A DNA stretch of 64,000 nt. Origin: Desulfomonile tiedjei (GTDB lineage: Bacteria; Desulfobacterota; Desulfomonilia; Desulfomonilales; Desulfomonilaceae). Position 1 is the first letter of the stretch. Each line of letters opens with the position of its first letter. The notes under the pieces are model-generated. The model was not told where the DNA came from. It was given only the letters and a program-made list of their open reading frames with translations, and ran no database searches. Of this stretch, positions 8,677 to 17,503 are shown one piece after another. A program made the translations under genes and the position numbers. The DNA lies in NCBI GenBank assembly GCA_016218715.1, contig JACRDG010000081.1, positions 1-64,000 on the forward strand, written 5' to 3'.

Positions 8677-9171
8677 TTGTCACCCACCGAAGACGCCGCT
8701 CTCGACTACGCCATCCAGTGTCAGCGCAACCGACGCAACCTGACCGACGATCAGATACTGAGTTGTATTCAGACGTTGGGAGATCGACGTAAAGGTGGTC
8801 AGCATACAGGGAATCAGCATAGTGAACATGGAACCGTGCCACTTGGCACCGTTCCAAAACTTCCCCCGACAGTTGAGGAAAACGCAGAGCAACTTGGTGT
8901 TTCGGAACGTAAGGTCAAGCGCGCCAACACCGTCATTGATAATGCCAACGAAGCCACAAAGGAAGCCGTTAAAGCCGGGGAGATGTCGATCAATAAGGCG
9001 TATGAGGAGACGCGAGGGTGGATGCGGAACGCCGACCCAAGATTACTGAAGGCGATCCGCAAAGATCTCGTCCCCCGGGAAGAAGCTGTCGAGTTTGCAC
9101 AGCGGCCTATCGACGAGCAGAAGGCGGTGATCGACGAAGCGAGAGTTTCAAAGCCACAGGTGTGGCGTTGA
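8677..9171 (+). CDS. ParB-like protein lacking the N-terminal nuclease domain
   Basis: DYAIQCQRNRRNLTDDQILSCIQTLGDRRKGG ... AEQLGVSERKVKRANTVIDNANEATKEAVKAGEMSINKAYEE resembles ParB/Spo0J linker and HTH regions. Confidence 0.5.
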   Translation: MSPTEDAALDYAIQCQRNRRNLTDDQILSCIQTLGDRRKGGQHTGNQHSEHGTVPLGTVPKLPPTVEENAEQLGVSERKVKRANTVIDNANEATKEAVKAGEMSINKAYEETRGWMRNADPRLLKAIRKDLVPREEAVEFAQRPIDEQKAVIDEARVSKPQVWR

Positions 9172-9296
9172 AAAAGTTTCAAACCCCACAGGTGTGGGTA
9201 TTGAAAAATCTCATTCGCCGTCTGCCGGAAAAACTGCAGAGCTTCTCGGAACTAACCGCGGAAAAGTGGCAAACCCCACAGGTGTGGGGATTGCCA
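9145..9296. repeat. Three palindromic repeat units with compensatory arm changes
   Basis: GTTTCAAAGCCACAGGTGTGGCGTTGAAA (9145-9173); GTTTCAAACCCCACAGGTGTGGGTATTGAAA (9176-9206); GTGGCAAACCCCACAGGTGTGGGGATTGCCA (9266-9296). Confidence 0.9.
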
Positions 9297-9353
9297 TCGG
9301 CAGATAACCACGGTCCCTGTGTGGACCCACAGCAACGAAAGGACAACGACAAA

Positions 9354-9746
9354 ATGGAACGACAGACAATCGACCAAGCAACAATCAACAAGCTCACTGC
9401 GCCGGGCCGGCCGGCAACCATCAAGACCGCCAGCGGCAGTTACTATTTGATCGACGATTCGACCGACATGCCGAAGGCCCGCAGCCTACTCAATCGACAT
9501 CGGGAGCACGGCCAGACGCCTTGTGTCTACAGGCATCGTTCCTGCGTTGAGCTGACACTCCCGGCGGGCGTCGTGTTCTCTAGTACCCGAGCTGCCCAGG
9601 CCGTCAGGCACCTTCGCCAGTGGAGTCTTGGCGAGAACGTGTGGACCACCGCGACCTCGATTACGGTGATCGACTGTAGCGATCCACGCGCAGCCGCCGA
9701 GTATTTGGTCGAACTGGGTGCCAGGGCTTGCGATGGCCAAACATGA
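9354..9746 (+). CDS. Hypothetical protein
   Basis: ORF MERQTIDQATINKLTAPGRPATIKTASGSYYLIDDSTDMPK...; starts after the palindromes. Confidence 0.5.
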   Translation: MERQTIDQATINKLTAPGRPATIKTASGSYYLIDDSTDMPKARSLLNRHREHGQTPCVYRHRSCVELTLPAGVVFSSTRAAQAVRHLRQWSLGENVWTTATSITVIDCSDPRAAAEYLVELGARACDGQT

Positions 9747-10200
9747 GCTACCGAGGCTTGAGTCAGGAGCACATGAGATCCCGGCGACAGGCGAATGGGC
9801 GAAAGCGATCACCAGGGCACGCGAGGCGTGCTTCGCCCAGGACGCCCCGTTCGTGTATCTGCGAAGGATTCCCGGAGTGGTGGGCGCATGTCTACCGGTC
9901 GGGAGATCATGGCTGAGAACGCCTCCTGTGGATGCTGCGAAGGTCTATTGCGAGGGCAGGACGTTCCTGGCTGTTAATGTGAAAGGTGACATAGAACAAA
10001 TTGCGAATGAGGTGATAGGATATGGCAACATTAGAGAAAACTCGGCAAAGCAAACCGCTGTCGATATTTCCAAACCAGAAGGTGACCAAGACGGTCACCC
10101 CGGAGGCGACGATGGCCCGCCGGCAAGCAATGCTTCGATTTCACGCTTTCAGGAATGGTTACATGAGGTGGCACCAGTGGGTTCGTCCACAGGATGTTGA
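9733..10200 (+). CDS. Hypothetical protein
   Basis: ORF MAKHELPRLESGAHEIPATGEWAK...; overlaps neighbours on both sides. Confidence 0.4.
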   Translation: MAKHELPRLESGAHEIPATGEWAKAITRAREACFAQDAPFVYLRRIPGVVGACLPVGRSWLRTPPVDAAKVYCEGRTFLAVNVKGDIEQIANEVIGYGNIRENSAKQTAVDISKPEGDQDGHPGGDDGPPASNASISRFQEWLHEVAPVGSSTGC

Positions 10201-10501
10201 GGGCTGGCGCGTGCATTGCTTAACTACGGATTCGCCATGCATCACATTTTGGACACTGGACGGCAAGTTCAGCGGGCGGCTCGATCTACTGGATCGTGCG
10301 ATTCAGCGAGGCTGGTTCAGGGTGATACAGCAGCAAGCCGAGGCGCTGGTGAAGATCGGGCGCGTTGTTGTCGGTACTCGTGGTGTGAGTATTCATGGAC
10401 TCAAGAAAACGAAGCGAAACGAGGCGATGCTACTGTTTTTTGATATATTCGAATCCTGCCGAAGCTACCTCACCGACAAGCCGTTTAAACCAGTGGAATA
10501 A
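10022..10501 (+). CDS. Hypothetical protein
   Basis: ORF MATLEKTRQSKPLSIFPNQKVTKTVTPEATMARRQAMLRFHAF...; preceded by gaggtgatagg. Confidence 0.45.
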   Translation: MATLEKTRQSKPLSIFPNQKVTKTVTPEATMARRQAMLRFHAFRNGYMRWHQWVRPQDVEGWRVHCLTTDSPCITFWTLDGKFSGRLDLLDRAIQRGWFRVIQQQAEALVKIGRVVVGTRGVSIHGLKKTKRNEAMLLFFDIFESCRSYLTDKPFKPVE

Positions 10502-10776
10502 CGGTCTGTTACCTGCGCTTGGGTGATAAAGGGCGCTCTGTATCCGGCATCGAGGCTTCCGGCTCCCAGCCTGGCCTGCGGCGTTGCCGTTCGCAACACC
10601 AAACTAAACACTATTAAAATATGTCCAGTAGGTTGACAGTCAGCACAGTTCCGCGCGCGAGGATCGGACACATAGAATCCATAAAAGATGCCAGAAAAGG
10701 CTTGACAGAAGCCGCGGATCTTTATTACGATCTGGGTGTCCAAGTACTACAACAACGGTGAACGAGGTTTCGAATC

Positions 10777-11463
10777 ATGAGAGCAATCGGGTATCGCAGG
10801 GTCAGCACAGAGGAACAGGGCCGTGAGGGTGTGTCACTGGACATGCAAGCGGCGCAGATACGGCTTTACTGTGAAGCGAATAACCTTGACCTTGTTGAGA
10901 TCGTCTCTGATGCAGGAATATCCGCAAAAGACATCGACCACAGGCCCGGCATGACGCGTGTCCTTGACATGGTGAAGCGCCACGAGGTCGGGCACGTGGT
11001 CACCTACAAGCTCGACCGGATATTCAGAAACACCATTGACAGCCTTCAGACCGTGGCCCTCATGGCGAAGTGTGGCGTCGAGCTGCACATCGTAACAGAG
11101 AATCAGGCTGTCAGGTCGGAAAGCGCCGACGATGAATTCCTGTTGACCCTGAAAGCCAGCCTCGCCCAGCGAGAGCGCCGATTGATATCTGAGCGGACCA
11201 AGGCTGCGCTCGCACAAAAGAAGTCCAAAGGTGAGCGCGTTGGACGCGTACCGTTTGGCTGGGATGTTGAAGAGAGCGGCGTCCTGATCGAGAACGCCAG
11301 TGAACAGGCGATCAGGTCCGAGATCGTAGCAAAGCGCGCCCAGGGCCACAGCTTCAACCGCATCGCTCAGGAACTGAACGGACGCGGCGTTCCCAGTAAG
11401 AGCGGGGGGCGATGGGCACACACTCAGGTCGCCTGGGTGGCGAGGTATCAACATGCCGCATGA
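10777..11463 (+). CDS. Serine recombinase (resolvase/invertase family)
   Basis: MRAIGYRRVSTEEQGREGVSLDMQAAQI...YKLDRIFRNTIDSLQTV...ASLAQRERRLISERTKAALAQKKSKGERVGRVPFGW. Confidence 0.9.
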   Translation: MRAIGYRRVSTEEQGREGVSLDMQAAQIRLYCEANNLDLVEIVSDAGISAKDIDHRPGMTRVLDMVKRHEVGHVVTYKLDRIFRNTIDSLQTVALMAKCGVELHIVTENQAVRSESADDEFLLTLKASLAQRERRLISERTKAALAQKKSKGERVGRVPFGWDVEESGVLIENASEQAIRSEIVAKRAQGHSFNRIAQELNGRGVPSKSGGRWAHTQVAWVARYQHAA

Positions 11464-11764
11464 CACTCGAAATGACCTGGGCGTTGACAGTACTGACCGG
11501 TACTGTCAACGCGACACCGACAAGGATGACTTCGACCGGCTCGCTGAGATGATTAAGGCGCTTCCACCCGACAGACAGGACGCGTTTGGATCGTGGCTGG
11601 ACGATCAGGTTGACCTCGAGGACCAGGACGATCTCGAGGATCTCGAGGCTCTCGAGGGCAACCTCGAGGACACAGCCTCGAGCTACTGGGGCACCCTCGA
11701 GGAATACCTCGCCGTCGAGCTGGCGGCTCGAGACACCGCCCTCGAGGATAACCTCGAGGGCTGA
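11453..11764 (+). CDS. Small acidic protein containing a CTCGAG-rich segment
   Basis: ATG overlaps the recombinase stop; C-terminal LE-rich acidic region. Confidence 0.45.
   Translation: MPHDTRNDLGVDSTDRYCQRDTDKDDFDRLAEMIKALPPDRQDAFGSWLDDQVDLEDQDDLEDLEALEGNLEDTASSYWGTLEEYLAVELAARDTALEDNLEG
11615..11758. repeat. Cluster of ten CTCGAG palindromes in 144 bp
   Basis: Starts at 11615, 11633, 11642, 11651, 11663, 11677, 11696, 11727, 11741, 11753. Confidence 0.95.
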
Positions 11765-11822
11765 ACCTCCTACCTCTCACCACCCACCCACTCACTAGAT
11801 CGATCACAGACAAGGACAGAGC

Positions 11823-12158
11823 ATGAACGGCACCCACCTACACGGAGCGCTCATGGATAACGAGCACAGGCGAGCGGCGGGCTGGTCACCCAGATATTCG
11901 GAGCTTGCCAGGAAGCCGGGGCGGCCCAGGCGTGAAGAGACGACAGTCAAATCGGTGCGCGTACGCATCAGTTTAGCCAGTGAAATTGAGCAGTTGATTG
12001 ATGAGATGCGGATGAGTGGTGAGCGCGTATCATTCAACGCGGTTGCGACAAGGTTGTTGAAACGATGGTTGAGAGAGCAGACGAGAGCGCGCAGGCGCGT
12101 AGCGAACGGGAGTCGGTTGCTGGTTGACGAGCAAGTGGGGCACCCCCCAGGCCGATAA
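11823..12158 (+). CDS. Possible ribbon-helix-helix DNA-binding protein
   Basis: GRPRREETTVKSVRVRISLASEIEQLIDEMRMSGERVSFNAVATRLLKRWLREQ resembles RHH. Confidence 0.45.
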   Translation: MNGTHLHGALMDNEHRRAAGWSPRYSELARKPGRPRREETTVKSVRVRISLASEIEQLIDEMRMSGERVSFNAVATRLLKRWLREQTRARRRVANGSRLLVDEQVGHPPGR

Positions 12159-12368
12159 AAGGGCACCGCCGGTCTCTCCCAGAGGGCGTGCAATCCCGCC
12201 AGTGTCAATTTTACATGAGATCTTTTCCTCCATGGCACCTTTAACAAACTGATATCGTTACATAACCACCCCCGTAGTCGAAATAATATACAAACGGGTC
12301 CCATCTACCCACTACTTGGATACCACCCCATCTTTCGAACCCAGTTTCCCCGAAAGGACACACCAAAA

Positions 12369-12668
12369 ATGTATAGCAAACTCGAAGCGCAACAAGTCCT
12401 CGCCGACTTGGCAGATGCCTTCGGAGACCAAGCCGCCGATGAGCTTTACGATGCTTTGGACAGCCTCGGACCGGCCGCAGTCGATAACCTCATGCTCAAA
12501 CTCCGAACCATGATCAATGCTAAACGCCCCCGCCAGAGCCGCATTTACGATGCCCTCGGTCTTGACCGGCTCGCCATGGAGAGGCATCGAGAGGCAAGCG
12601 AGCATAGCGAACGCGAGAATGAACGCGCACGCGGCCGCATCACAGCCACCACGACCGTGATTCCGTAA
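12369..12668 (+). CDS. Hypothetical small helical protein
   Basis: ORF MYSKLEAQQVLADLADAFGDQAADELYDALDS... Confidence 0.4.
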   Translation: MYSKLEAQQVLADLADAFGDQAADELYDALDSLGPAAVDNLMLKLRTMINAKRPRQSRIYDALGLDRLAMERHREASEHSERENERARGRITATTTVIP

Positions 12669-12724
12669 CGGCACCTCGGCTACATCGGGGAGCTTATTGT
12701 CATTTTGATAGGTGAATCGATAAC

Positions 12725-12928
12725 ATGAACCTGCAAAATCTCTACCACGAGTTCAACCGCCACTATGGCCAGGATCGTGCCTTCACCGAGTTTTTAACCG
12801 CCCTGGAATCGCACATCGATCAGAAGACCATCGCAGACATGGCCCGCAAGCTCAAACAGCCTCAGAGCAACCTGTTCCGTAAACCCGCGGCCCCGGTCCA
12901 CGACCCCCGCGACGTTTTCGGGAGGTAA
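12725..12928 (+). CDS. Hypothetical small protein
   Basis: ORF MNLQNLYHEFNRHYGQDRAFTEFLTALESH...; tightly spaced with next gene. Confidence 0.4.
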   Translation: MNLQNLYHEFNRHYGQDRAFTEFLTALESHIDQKTIADMARKLKQPQSNLFRKPAAPVHDPRDVFGR

Positions 12929-12930
12929 CC

Positions 12931-13350
12931 ATGAAGGAATTACTCTGGTTGACGTGGAACTACCCCGCCCTGGCTTACTGGGCGCTCTGTGAGGGCTTTA
13001 TCTGGGACTGTGCCTTGTTTTGCGGCTTCCCCGGATATTACAGCGAGCGCGAGAACATGACCACCATCACAGCCCGCCTGCATGGCGTGGCGCTCTTCCT
13101 CACTGATTATTGCAAACTCGAATGGCGCTGGGTCGATGGGTGGCAACCTGGCATCAAGGCCGCCAGATACGCTCTGGACGAAGGCAAGCGCATCGCCAAG
13201 GAAATCAAAGCCATTCGCAAAGAGGTCAACAAGACGTACGGCCTTAACCTCAGTGACCGGGAGGTCTGCGAGCTGTTTGATCAGGAACCCGACGAGATCG
13301 TGGAAACCCTCTCTGTTGCACTCGCAAACAAACAGGCCGCCAATGCCTAG
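12931..13350 (+). CDS. Hypothetical protein, Trp/aromatic-rich N-terminus
   Basis: RBS gggaggt; ORF MKELLWLTWNYPALAYWALCEGFIWDCALFCGF... Confidence 0.5.
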   Translation: MKELLWLTWNYPALAYWALCEGFIWDCALFCGFPGYYSERENMTTITARLHGVALFLTDYCKLEWRWVDGWQPGIKAARYALDEGKRIAKEIKAIRKEVNKTYGLNLSDREVCELFDQEPDEIVETLSVALANKQAANA

Positions 13351-14104
13351 TGATCCTACCTGGCTGATATCCTACCCGATGGCGATGCTCTGGGTCGTGG
13401 GGCTGTATCTGGCCCTATGTTTCAGTGACCCGCTCCACCGACTTCGCTCCAGAAGCCGGATCACCTCTCCCCGAGGTAAAAAAATGAATTTCATTACTGT
13501 GTTTCTGAGTATGAACGAACATCATAATTGCGACGCCCTATTCAATCGCTTACTGGGTGGACAGGACAATGGTCTCGACCGCGACTCTATGAACGCTGCA
13601 ATCGCAAACCAGATTCCGGCCGAGCTAGCCACGGATGATTGGAAGCTACGTGGAAAGAGGGACTATGGCCCTCGTGAACGCCAGCTTCGCCATGATTTCC
13701 TTACCCCCGAGGGCCTAAAGATGCCCAAGGAACACGCCGAAGAGCTAGTGAGAGCAAGCATTCGCAGTCTACTACGCAAAAACAAGGCCCTCCTGCCCGC
13801 TGGTACGAAGTGGATCGAAATCACCGTGGACATGGCCAAGTGGGAGCGACTCACCGAGCTTGCAAAAACCGATCCCAAAGCCTACCGGACATTCCCTCTT
13901 GGTTTACTGGCTAAAGAGGTTCACAGACAGCTCTCAGGGCTGTCTTACGAGGCAAAGCGGCTACGCTTCCCAACATGGGAGCCACCGGCGCGGACTGACA
14001 TCATAGTCCAGATACCGCTCGCAAACGGGCTCGACGCTGCGCTTGGCGATGTTCCAGAGCCAGCACGCTGGCTGGAGCGAATAATCGCCGAGATGGAGGT
14101 GTGA
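13343..14104 (+). CDS. Hypothetical protein with N-terminal hydrophobic segment
   Basis: ATG overlaps previous stop (atgcctag); MPSDPTWLISYPMAMLWVVGLYLALCFSDPL...; an internal start at 13484 is also possible. Confidence 0.4.
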   Translation: MPSDPTWLISYPMAMLWVVGLYLALCFSDPLHRLRSRSRITSPRGKKMNFITVFLSMNEHHNCDALFNRLLGGQDNGLDRDSMNAAIANQIPAELATDDWKLRGKRDYGPRERQLRHDFLTPEGLKMPKEHAEELVRASIRSLLRKNKALLPAGTKWIEITVDMAKWERLTELAKTDPKAYRTFPLGLLAKEVHRQLSGLSYEAKRLRFPTWEPPARTDIIVQIPLANGLDAALGDVPEPARWLERIIAEMEV

Positions 14105-14361
14105 TCGTGGAAACTCACGTATGCCTACCAGCAGAGCTATTCGCTGCAATCCGTAAGATGTACTTCCCGCCCAGGGTCACGATCTGTCGTGCATTGGAGA
14201 AGAACCTCCCGGGACCGCCTGTGCGACAGACAGGTGCGTGGATCACGCACACCTACTCACTGCCAAGCGCCTTGGTTACACGACTCACCACGGACCCGAG
14301 AAGAGCCCTGATGGCCATCGCCGCGTTCGTCCAGGCGCACGGATCGCGGAGGGCGGCATGA
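14101..14361 (+). CDS. Hypothetical protein
   Basis: Overlaps previous stop; ORF MIVETHVCLPAELFAAIRKMYFPPRVTICRALEK... Confidence 0.35.
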   Translation: MIVETHVCLPAELFAAIRKMYFPPRVTICRALEKNLPGPPVRQTGAWITHTYSLPSALVTRLTTDPRRALMAIAAFVQAHGSRRAA

Positions 14362-14534
14362 TTAGGCTCGACTCACCGGAGTTTGTCGGGCTTGCCGTCC
14401 TGGGGCTCCTATTCGCATTGCGCGGCTGGCCGCACCTCCCGCAGCGCGTTTGGTCTATCTTACATCGAATCTTTAGCCTGCCCCACCTTCGTAAGCAACC
14501 GGCGGAAATCCCGCAAACACCCGATATAACATGA
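14358..14534 (+). CDS. Small membrane protein
   Basis: ATG overlaps previous stop; MIRLDSPEFVGLAVLGLLFALRGWPHLPQRVWSILHR. Confidence 0.35.
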   Translation: MIRLDSPEFVGLAVLGLLFALRGWPHLPQRVWSILHRIFSLPHLRKQPAEIPQTPDIT

Positions 14535-14555
14535 CATTTAGTTAGGAGTAGCACA

Positions 14556-16760
14556 GTGCAACAACAGATTGGTATCGAATTAGCAATTTCTGGCACCCCG
14601 AGCGTTCTTTCGCAACTGCAAACGCTTGAGGCAGCATTTGCCCGCTTTGAAGGCAAGCTCTCCGGCTTAACGGCTCGCATGGGCGGGCTGTTCTCCGGCA
14701 CCCACACGAATGGCTTCCACAGGCTCTCAACTTCTGCTCGACAATTCGGTCAGCAGGTCGATGCCGTGTCCTCTAAGGTGGGCGCACTCCAGAAACACCT
14801 CTCCAACCTTAAAATGCACCCGCCTGGTGGGGCAGGGCCGGGCGGAGCGCCACAAGGAGCGGCAGTGGTCCGAGGTGGCACACAAAGCCCGTGGGGAATG
14901 GGTGCCACTGGTTTCTGGGGCAGATGGATGGGGCTGACGGCCGCTGCCAGCGCGGGATCGAGGGCTATGGGTAATATGGTCCTTGGAACAGAGCGAGAGA
15001 AGATCGCCCCGGAGCTGCGCGACCTCGCAGCCATCAGTCTGGATCGGAAACAACGAACCGCGGTTGAGCTACAGGCCCAGGCATTCACCAGGAAATATCC
15101 GGCCGGATCGACGATCAAAGACTATATGTCAGCTTATTCCGAAGCCGGAAGCAGCTTCTCCATAGACCACCCGGCATTCAAGAACAAGGGCCTACTGGAA
15201 CTCGGCAAGATGACACAAGCCTCTCTGGTCCTGGGGGCGTCATCGAAGATGCCCGCCAGCCAGGCAGCGGAAACGCTTATGGGCGCTGTCCACGCTGTAC
15301 AAGCGCAGATGAGCGCCAAGGAGCGCGAGAGCTACGATACTGGGCAGAAGTCGTACTCCGGCTTGACCGAGAAGATTGCAGCTCAGTTGACGAAAGCCAT
15401 CGAAGTAAGTTCAGCATGGGGAAAAGATTTTAAATATGGATTTTCCTATAGTCTACCAACCATGCTCCAGGCCGGCTGGAAGCTCGAAAATCTTGTCGGC
15501 GTCCTGGGAGCTGCGAAGACAGCAGGTTACACCGGCCAGCGCAGTAGTAGAGCCTTGAAGTCGATCTTCGAGGGTGAAACCACAGATCTGGCCAAGCTTA
15601 TGTTCACCGGCCATAGCGATCCCGCTGTGGCAGAGAAGTTTATGAATTTGAGTAACGCACAACGTAAACAGCTCGCTCAGAGCATGGCCCCCGTCATTCG
15701 TCAGAAACTCTCTCAGGACCCGTTCGGCACTCTCGGGGAGCTTGGTGCGCTCATCAAGAAGACCGAGGATCGAAAGATCGGCATAGTCGAAAGGCTTGGA
15801 ATTACGAAGGAATTTATAGGCCAGTTGCGTACCTTCACGTCTCCCAGCTTCCTCAAGTCCGCCCGGGAGGTTTCGGATGCCTCCGGTGCAATCGAGACAC
15901 TCGACGAAGCAAAAGCCAGACTTGAAGAGGTGGGCAAGGACACGGCTTACACCAGCGCCCGGCTCACGGAGGGCATGAGCGCGTTCTGGCAAAACATCAC
16001 CCGCGAGGGTGGCGCTTTGAACCGTACCGGAGCGGAAATGGCTGGGATGTTCTGGTCAATGTCGTCGGCAAAGACCTCCGATGAACAGGTTGATGCGGCG
16101 CTACGATTCGCCTGGGAGGGCCTCGCCCGAGGTTTATACGCTGGTACCGTTGACATGGTGGCCGCATTTGCCTCGAACGTCTCCAAAAAATTGGGCGTCC
16201 TGCCACAGAATTATGAACCGGCGAAGACGGAGGATCTATTGCAGGCAGTGACCGGCATCCCGCAAGTGTGGGGCGAGGCAATCGATAGCTCTCTCCAGAT
16301 CGTCAAGCAGGTCGAGACGCTCGGGAAATCCTTGTCAGAGAGCTTGTCATCTATCAAGGAGCGCGCCGCCAGCGCAGCCAGCACGATCACGAGCCTGCCC
16401 GGGAAGGCAGCGGGCGCTCTTTCTGATTCGATCACGGACAGCGCAGCAGCCTTGACACCCAGCTTTGACCCGTTCGCCGGTCTTGTCCCGGAAGGTGCCA
16501 CCGCCGGGCCGATTGCATCGAAACAGGCCGCCGCAGCGGAATACGCGAGCCCGATGGGTTCGGGACCGTCAGTAGCGACCCCCGCCCCGGCAGAAGCTCC
16601 ACAGGTCCACGTTGAAGCTCCACAGGTTCAAGTTGACGTGAAAATCGGAGAGCGCGATATCACTGATATCGTTAAGGATTATGTCCACACGCAGATGATA
16701 GTTCATGGCGAAACTTTCGGCACGAGTTCACTGGGCGGGTCGAGTTGGGCTATGTGTTAG
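14556..16760 (+). CDS. Phage tail tape-measure-like protein
   Basis: 734-aa Ala/Gly/Ser-rich helical protein; MQQQIGIELAISGTPSVLSQLQTLEAAFARFEGKLSGLTARMGGLF...; C-terminus VDVKIGERDITDIVKDYV typical of tape-measure/tail-length proteins. Confidence 0.55.
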   Translation: MQQQIGIELAISGTPSVLSQLQTLEAAFARFEGKLSGLTARMGGLFSGTHTNGFHRLSTSARQFGQQVDAVSSKVGALQKHLSNLKMHPPGGAGPGGAPQGAAVVRGGTQSPWGMGATGFWGRWMGLTAAASAGSRAMGNMVLGTEREKIAPELRDLAAISLDRKQRTAVELQAQAFTRKYPAGSTIKDYMSAYSEAGSSFSIDHPAFKNKGLLELGKMTQASLVLGASSKMPASQAAETLMGAVHAVQAQMSAKERESYDTGQKSYSGLTEKIAAQLTKAIEVSSAWGKDFKYGFSYSLPTMLQAGWKLENLVGVLGAAKTAGYTGQRSSRALKSIFEGETTDLAKLMFTGHSDPAVAEKFMNLSNAQRKQLAQSMAPVIRQKLSQDPFGTLGELGALIKKTEDRKIGIVERLGITKEFIGQLRTFTSPSFLKSAREVSDASGAIETLDEAKARLEEVGKDTAYTSARLTEGMSAFWQNITREGGALNRTGAEMAGMFWSMSSAKTSDEQVDAALRFAWEGLARGLYAGTVDMVAAFASNVSKKLGVLPQNYEPAKTEDLLQAVTGIPQVWGEAIDSSLQIVKQVETLGKSLSESLSSIKERAASAASTITSLPGKAAGALSDSITDSAAALTPSFDPFAGLVPEGATAGPIASKQAAAAEYASPMGSGPSVATPAPAEAPQVHVEAPQVQVDVKIGERDITDIVKDYVHTQMIVHGETFGTSSLGGSSWAMC

Positions 16761-16795
16761 CAATCACTCAATTTGTGTTCTCCAAATTTAGGTTC

Positions 16796-16829
16796 GCCCG
16801 AGGTCTCTCCTTGCCTCGGGCATCTTTTT
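16796..16829 (+). terminator. Rho-independent terminator after the tape-measure-like gene
   Basis: GCCCGAGG-N10-CCTCGGGC ATCTTTTT. Confidence 0.8.
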
Positions 16830-16887
16830 GTACGAAGGTTTTGACGGCGACGCGGAGGTAGGCATCGGAGCGCCCACCGGGACACTC

Positions 16888-17436
16888 CTAGTAATCATAT
16901 CTGGCCATTCGTCGCAGCTTCTCGCGGAGGTAACCAAAAACTTCAGTATCGGGATGTTGCTGGAGAGCGAGATCGTCTTCTTCCGAGGTGGGTTCCTCGT
17001 TTAGTTCCTTGCGTCGTCTCTCAAGGCGGGCCTGTATATTCTTCTCCCAGGCAGTCAGTTTCTCGGTTAGTCTCTTGTCATCCAACCGGTTGACGTTGTG
17101 ATGAATTTTAATCCGTTCTTCAAGGATGCCATCCCTAAGGTTGTAATAATGCTGGCGTTGTTCTGGTCTGGTGGGTTCTCGTCCGTACCAGAAATTGATA
17201 AAATTCGTGTGCACAAGATAATAATACCTCATTGAACACTCTGAGACAGAGTCAAGTATAGCTTCGTAAGATCTGAGTGAGCGTCGCTGCCGGGCGAAAT
17301 ATCCTTTAGTGAACCAGTCAACAAAAAGCCATTTTGCCATCATGGTAAACGTCGCTCCTAGTAGGCCCTGAATTGACGGTTGCAACAGGATTTTGATCAG
17401 TTCATCGGTGAATTCGGTATCCATCTTTCGCACCAT
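16888..17436 (-). CDS. Hypothetical protein with N-terminal hydrophobic segment
   Basis: ORF MDTEFTDELIKILLQPSIQGLLGATFTMMAKWLFVDWFTKGYFARQRRSLRSYE... Confidence 0.5.
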   Translation of the reverse strand: MVRKMDTEFTDELIKILLQPSIQGLLGATFTMMAKWLFVDWFTKGYFARQRRSLRSYEAILDSVSECSMRYYYLVHTNFINFWYGREPTRPEQRQHYYNLRDGILEERIKIHHNVNRLDDKRLTEKLTAWEKNIQARLERRRKELNEEPTSEEDDLALQQHPDTEVFGYLREKLRRMARYDY

Positions 17437-17478
17437 AATGCTCGGTCACCGGTACTCCGCCAAGCGAGCATGAAAGAA

Positions 17479-17503
17479 AGAGCGGCCGCGTGAGGGCCGC
17501 TCT
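17479..17503. terminator. Hairpin, possible terminator
   Basis: AGAGCGGCC-N7-GGCCGCTCT; weak T-tract. Confidence 0.4.

Noticed and set aside
9145-9296. CRISPR array
   Set aside because: Only three units, spacings of 2 and 59 nt, arms vary by covariation, and no cas genes in the window
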